Under the pieces are notes generated by a model that saw only the letters and a program-made list of their open reading frames with translations, did no database searches and had not been told where the DNA came from. A stretch of DNA of 21,122 bases. It comes from Coptodactyla brooksi (Eukaryota; Arthropoda; Insecta; Coleoptera; Scarabaeidae). Of the stretch, positions 18,761 through 21,122 are shown piece by piece (the stretch's first letter is position 1; the number at the start of each line of letters is the position of its first letter). Location of the stretch: NCBI GenBank assembly GCA_033557675.1, contig JAWQRM010000601.1, positions 1 through 21,122 of the forward strand, given 5' to 3'. A program made the position numbers and the translations under genes.

Positions 18761-19140
18761 CAAAAAAAAAACAAAATTTACAAAATAATAATTGAAAATG
18801 TTATTAAACTCACTCGTCCTATTACAATATACCTCCTCCACCTCCAGTCCGAACAAAGTTACTTTCACAAAACAAACCCGATCGGTAGAGGGACCACAAT
18901 AGCGTCTGTCAAAAAATGTAAACAAAGCAAATAAAAGTTGTTTTTCATGCGAATCAGCCCTAAACCTCTCGCAATTAACGATTTTGTACGTATGTTAACT
19001 CTACCAATCAAGATAACCGGTGATTTACAAACCTTAGTAACGGTTACGTTAAGAAAATACCTCTCGAAAAATACATTAAAAATATTCATGTAAGAAATAC
19101 ATTGTATCTGTTTTAAGTTTGAAGACTAACTATACCTAAT
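18761..19140. other. No gene assigned
   Basis: Two overlapping minus-strand frames (18728-18925, 18865-19089) are short and unlike any family I know. A donor-like GGACGA/GTGAGT at about 18812 on the minus strand leaves open an untranslated or coding exon, without further support. Confidence 0.3.
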
Positions 19141-19150
19141 ATATAATAAC

Positions 19151-19285
19151 GTTTTGTTTTTGAACAAAACCTGGTACAAATACCTGATGTAGGAACATTG
19201 CCTGTTTTTGAACAACAGGTAATGTTCCTACATCAGGTATTGCAGCCTCTGCACAAGCGGAAGCAGTATCCTGTTTCCGCTTGTG
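19151..19285. repeat. Cluster of three hairpins
   Basis: Hairpin 1: GTTTTGTT (19151-19158) with AACAAAAC (19163-19170). Hairpin 2: 27-nt arm 19180-19206 with 19214-19240, loop TTTGAAC, one G-U position. Hairpin 3: CACAAGCGGAAGCA (19252-19265) with TGTTTCCGCTTGTG (19272-19285), loop GTATCC, one G-U position. Hairpins 1 and 2 share TTTTTGAACAA in their loop regions, so they may be related by duplication. No known element was identified. Confidence 0.85.
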
Positions 19286-19759
19286 ACCTAGAGAGAGCGT
19301 TGTTATCCTAAAAATTCATGTGTTTCTGTGTTCTTCCTTATATAGCCTTCTTTTATTATATTTTTTTCCTTTCTCGGCTGTTATTTCTACATTGTTGGGT
19401 TTTATGTTTTCCTGCCTGTAGAGGTTGTTTTCTTGAAGTGATTGACCTTTTTTGCTTGGTGTCTATATATAGGAATAGAAAAGTCCTCCACATTCTAGAA
19501 TTTGGTAGATTTCACGTTGTACATCCATACCCATAGTTTGGAGGGTGAATATACGTCGTTGCCATTGATTATTGAAGTCTAGCATACTTTTCGAGACGTC
19601 GAAAATGTCGGAATTGATAGAGATTTTTCACAGGAATTCTTAAGCCGTTTTACACCTATATGTGAGATTTTTCTTTCTTTTACGTTCCTTACCAGTCTGG
19701 AAAATACACTTTTAGTCGTCGTTGCCATTTTCGTGATTTTTAGCTGTTTACCAACATAT
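19286..19759. other. Unassigned, possibly part of an unknown element
   Basis: The minus strand has a 49-codon frame from an ATG near 19726 (MATTTKSVFSRLVRNVKERK..., ending at SRKVC) with GTAAGG after SRL that could be a donor. No family recognised; the plus-strand frame at 19318-19536 is pyrimidine-rich chance sequence. Confidence 0.3.
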
Positions 19760-20060
19760 TTACCAAGTTTTTGGGAGCATTTGACAGTTTTTATTTCTTT
19801 TATTTGCTTTGCTTAAGTGCTGGTAGAGTACAGGAGGAAGAGACGCCATTTTGGTACTAAATTTTGAAGTTAGTCTCAAATCCTGTTTTGGAATTGCTCT
19901 TTTCTGAATTTTCGTTGAGATCGTTTGTTCGAGATTACTTGCAAGAAGATTAGGAATCCGTACGTCCACGCCGGATCGTACATAGAAAAGATGGAAATTG
20001 GGTTATTCTCCTGTGGCACTACCTCTGGCGGAAAACCTCGAGGTTGGGCGTCGTTGACGG
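19760..20060 (-). pseudogene. Unidentified coding-like region, one frameshift
   Basis: After an acceptor-like TTCTACACCTTAATCAG the minus strand reads LAFSVNDAQPRGFPPEVVPQ, ENNPISIFSMYDPAWTYG, with low AT bias. A shift near 19960 leads into the neighbouring frame IPNLLASNLEQTISTKIQKR, AIPKQDLRLTSKFSTK, ending LPKTW and TAA. Read together this is a roughly 100-residue product with one frameshift. I do not recognise it; a retroelement structural protein or a captured gene are both possible. Confidence 0.35.
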
Positions 20061-20268
20061 AGAATGCCAACTGATTAAGGTGTAGAAGAATATATATTTT
20101 GCTTATTACAAGTCAATTTTGTATATTTTTTTTGTACTTACGTGTTGTTCAGTTCGGATATATATTTCTAACCTTTTCATTTTTTATCGTCGATGTTGAC
20201 GTAGTGGACACTTTTAGTTCACTTGTCATGCATTTAAGCACGTTAGACATAACTTTGGACTATGAGAT

Positions 20269-20400
20269 TTTTACTTTCTCTTAAGAGAAAGTATTCCATT
20301 CGCAAAAAAATCGATGTCGAGATTTTGATGGATCTTGACGAATTAAGCTTTTTGTCTACGCTATTTTTGGTGGTTGGTCTGTCCATCCGTCTGTCCATAT
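20269..20400. repeat. Interspersed repeat starting with a 22-bp palindrome
   Basis: TACTTTCTCTTAAGAGAAAGTA is a perfect palindrome, followed by ATTTTGATGGATCTTGACGA and later GGTCTGTCCATCCGTCTGTCC. Pyrimidine blocks of this GTCTGTCC kind are, from memory, frequent in insect interspersed repeats. Gene content: none. Confidence 0.5.
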
Positions 20401-20689
20401 GTGTCAGTTAAACAATACTTTACATACAAGCTAATTATTATATAATCTAGTCACAATAAGGATTTACATATGGTTGAGGTACTTAACCTATAATACTTTG
20501 ATTTTTTTACAATTTTTGTAACAAAATATATATATTTCTGTAATCTACATAAAATTATGAGTAAAAACTATAAGGATAGTACATACTTAGAATCAACAGT
20601 TCTCGAGTTATAAGCATAATTGTTAAAAATACAGTCCTATGGGGAAGAGGGTATTTTGTTCTTAATCTCGGGTATTGCTCTCTTTACAA

Positions 20690-21122
20690 AAAAACCGTTT
20701 CAAATAAGGGTTGCATAACATCGAATTTTTCATAGTTTGAAATAGTTTTAGAATATACAGGGTGTTCCATGTATCCCAAAAACTATCAAACTTCAGATTT
20801 TTTAATGAAACACCCTGTATATTATTACACTCTTGACGTGCTTTTAAGATTTTAACTTTAATTATTATACCTTAGCTTCGAATTGTACCATTTGGGCGTT
20901 ATTTCGTATTTTTGAAAAACATGACAGCTGTGAACTGTTGCTCTTTCTAGATAAAAATGTTTGAAATAAAAGTTGCATTACATCGAACTGTTTACAATTT
21001 CAAATTATTTTCGCATATACAGGATGTTCTACCCAACTTCAGATTTTTAATTAGCACACCCGTATATTATGATATTTTTGAAGTTCTTATAAAACTTGAG
21101 GGTCGCTTTAATTATTATACAT
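20690..21122. repeat. Tandem repeat, period about 262 bp, running off the window
   Basis: Copy 1 (about 20690-20870) and copy 2 (about 20945-21120) share, in order, TTGCATAACATCGAA (20711; TTGCATTACATCGAA at 20973), ATATACAGG(G/A)TGTTC (20753; 21015), AACTTCAGATTTTT, and CTTTAATTATTATAC. Period is 262 bp at the left markers and 250 at the right. Each unit holds an inverted pair of transposon-like termini, ACAGGGTGTTCCAT and ATGAAACACCCTGT in copy 1. The array continues beyond the window. Confidence 0.7.

Noticed and set aside
1..21122. CRISPR array, bacterial operon, tRNA or rRNA gene
   Set aside because: Looked for and not seen; repeats here are inverted or tandem transposon-type, and no cloverleaf with a convincing TTCGAAT arm was found.

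Overview
The window is AT-rich eukaryotic DNA, most consistent with an insect nuclear genome, possibly a beetle; the species cannot be fixed from the sequence. Evidence: spliced genes with GT..AG introns, AATAAA poly(A) signals, a TATA box plus an arthropod TCAGTC initiator, and many relics of insect-type transposable elements. There are no bacterial operon features, and most short open frames are chance.

Two host genes are supported, both on the minus strand. Gene A (about 12531 to 6399) encodes a secreted Gln/Asn-rich protein. A tiny first exon ends exactly after ATGATG, a 1035-nt second exon completes the signal peptide and carries the body, and a short terminal exon about 4 kb away carries stop and poly(A) signal. 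The split start and signal peptide are typical of insect cuticle and other secreted structural proteins. Gene B (about 6146 to 5603) lies just downstream of gene A's poly(A) signal. Three small exons splice into one frame for a small single-pass membrane protein with no recognised family. Its 5' end is a puzzle: the only upstream in-frame ATG is followed immediately by TAG.

The rest is mobile-element debris. 1845-3478: a DNA transposon with long inverted repeats and a truncated transposase N-terminus on the minus strand. 4288-4800 (minus) and 17280-18080 (plus): two decayed Tc1/mariner-type DDE transposases of the same family. 8880-10268: a decayed non-LTR retrotransposon inside gene A's long intron. 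7494-7800: inverted-repeat debris of MITE type. 8011-8042 and 15980-16080: three hammerhead-like CTGATNA...GAAAC motifs, two of them in opposite orientation 26 bp apart. 15690-15735 and 20690-21122: repeats with the common insect terminus ACACCCTGTA; the last is a tandem array with a period near 262 bp running off the window.

The most unusual structure is at 19151-19285, three consecutive hairpins, the middle one with a 27-bp arm. With hairpins at 5548-5588, 13171-13257 and 16998-17030 the window is rich in near-perfect palindromes. No prokaryotic-type defence or other multi-gene system is present. The best novelty candidates are gene B, the triple hairpin and the inverted ribozyme-like pair.
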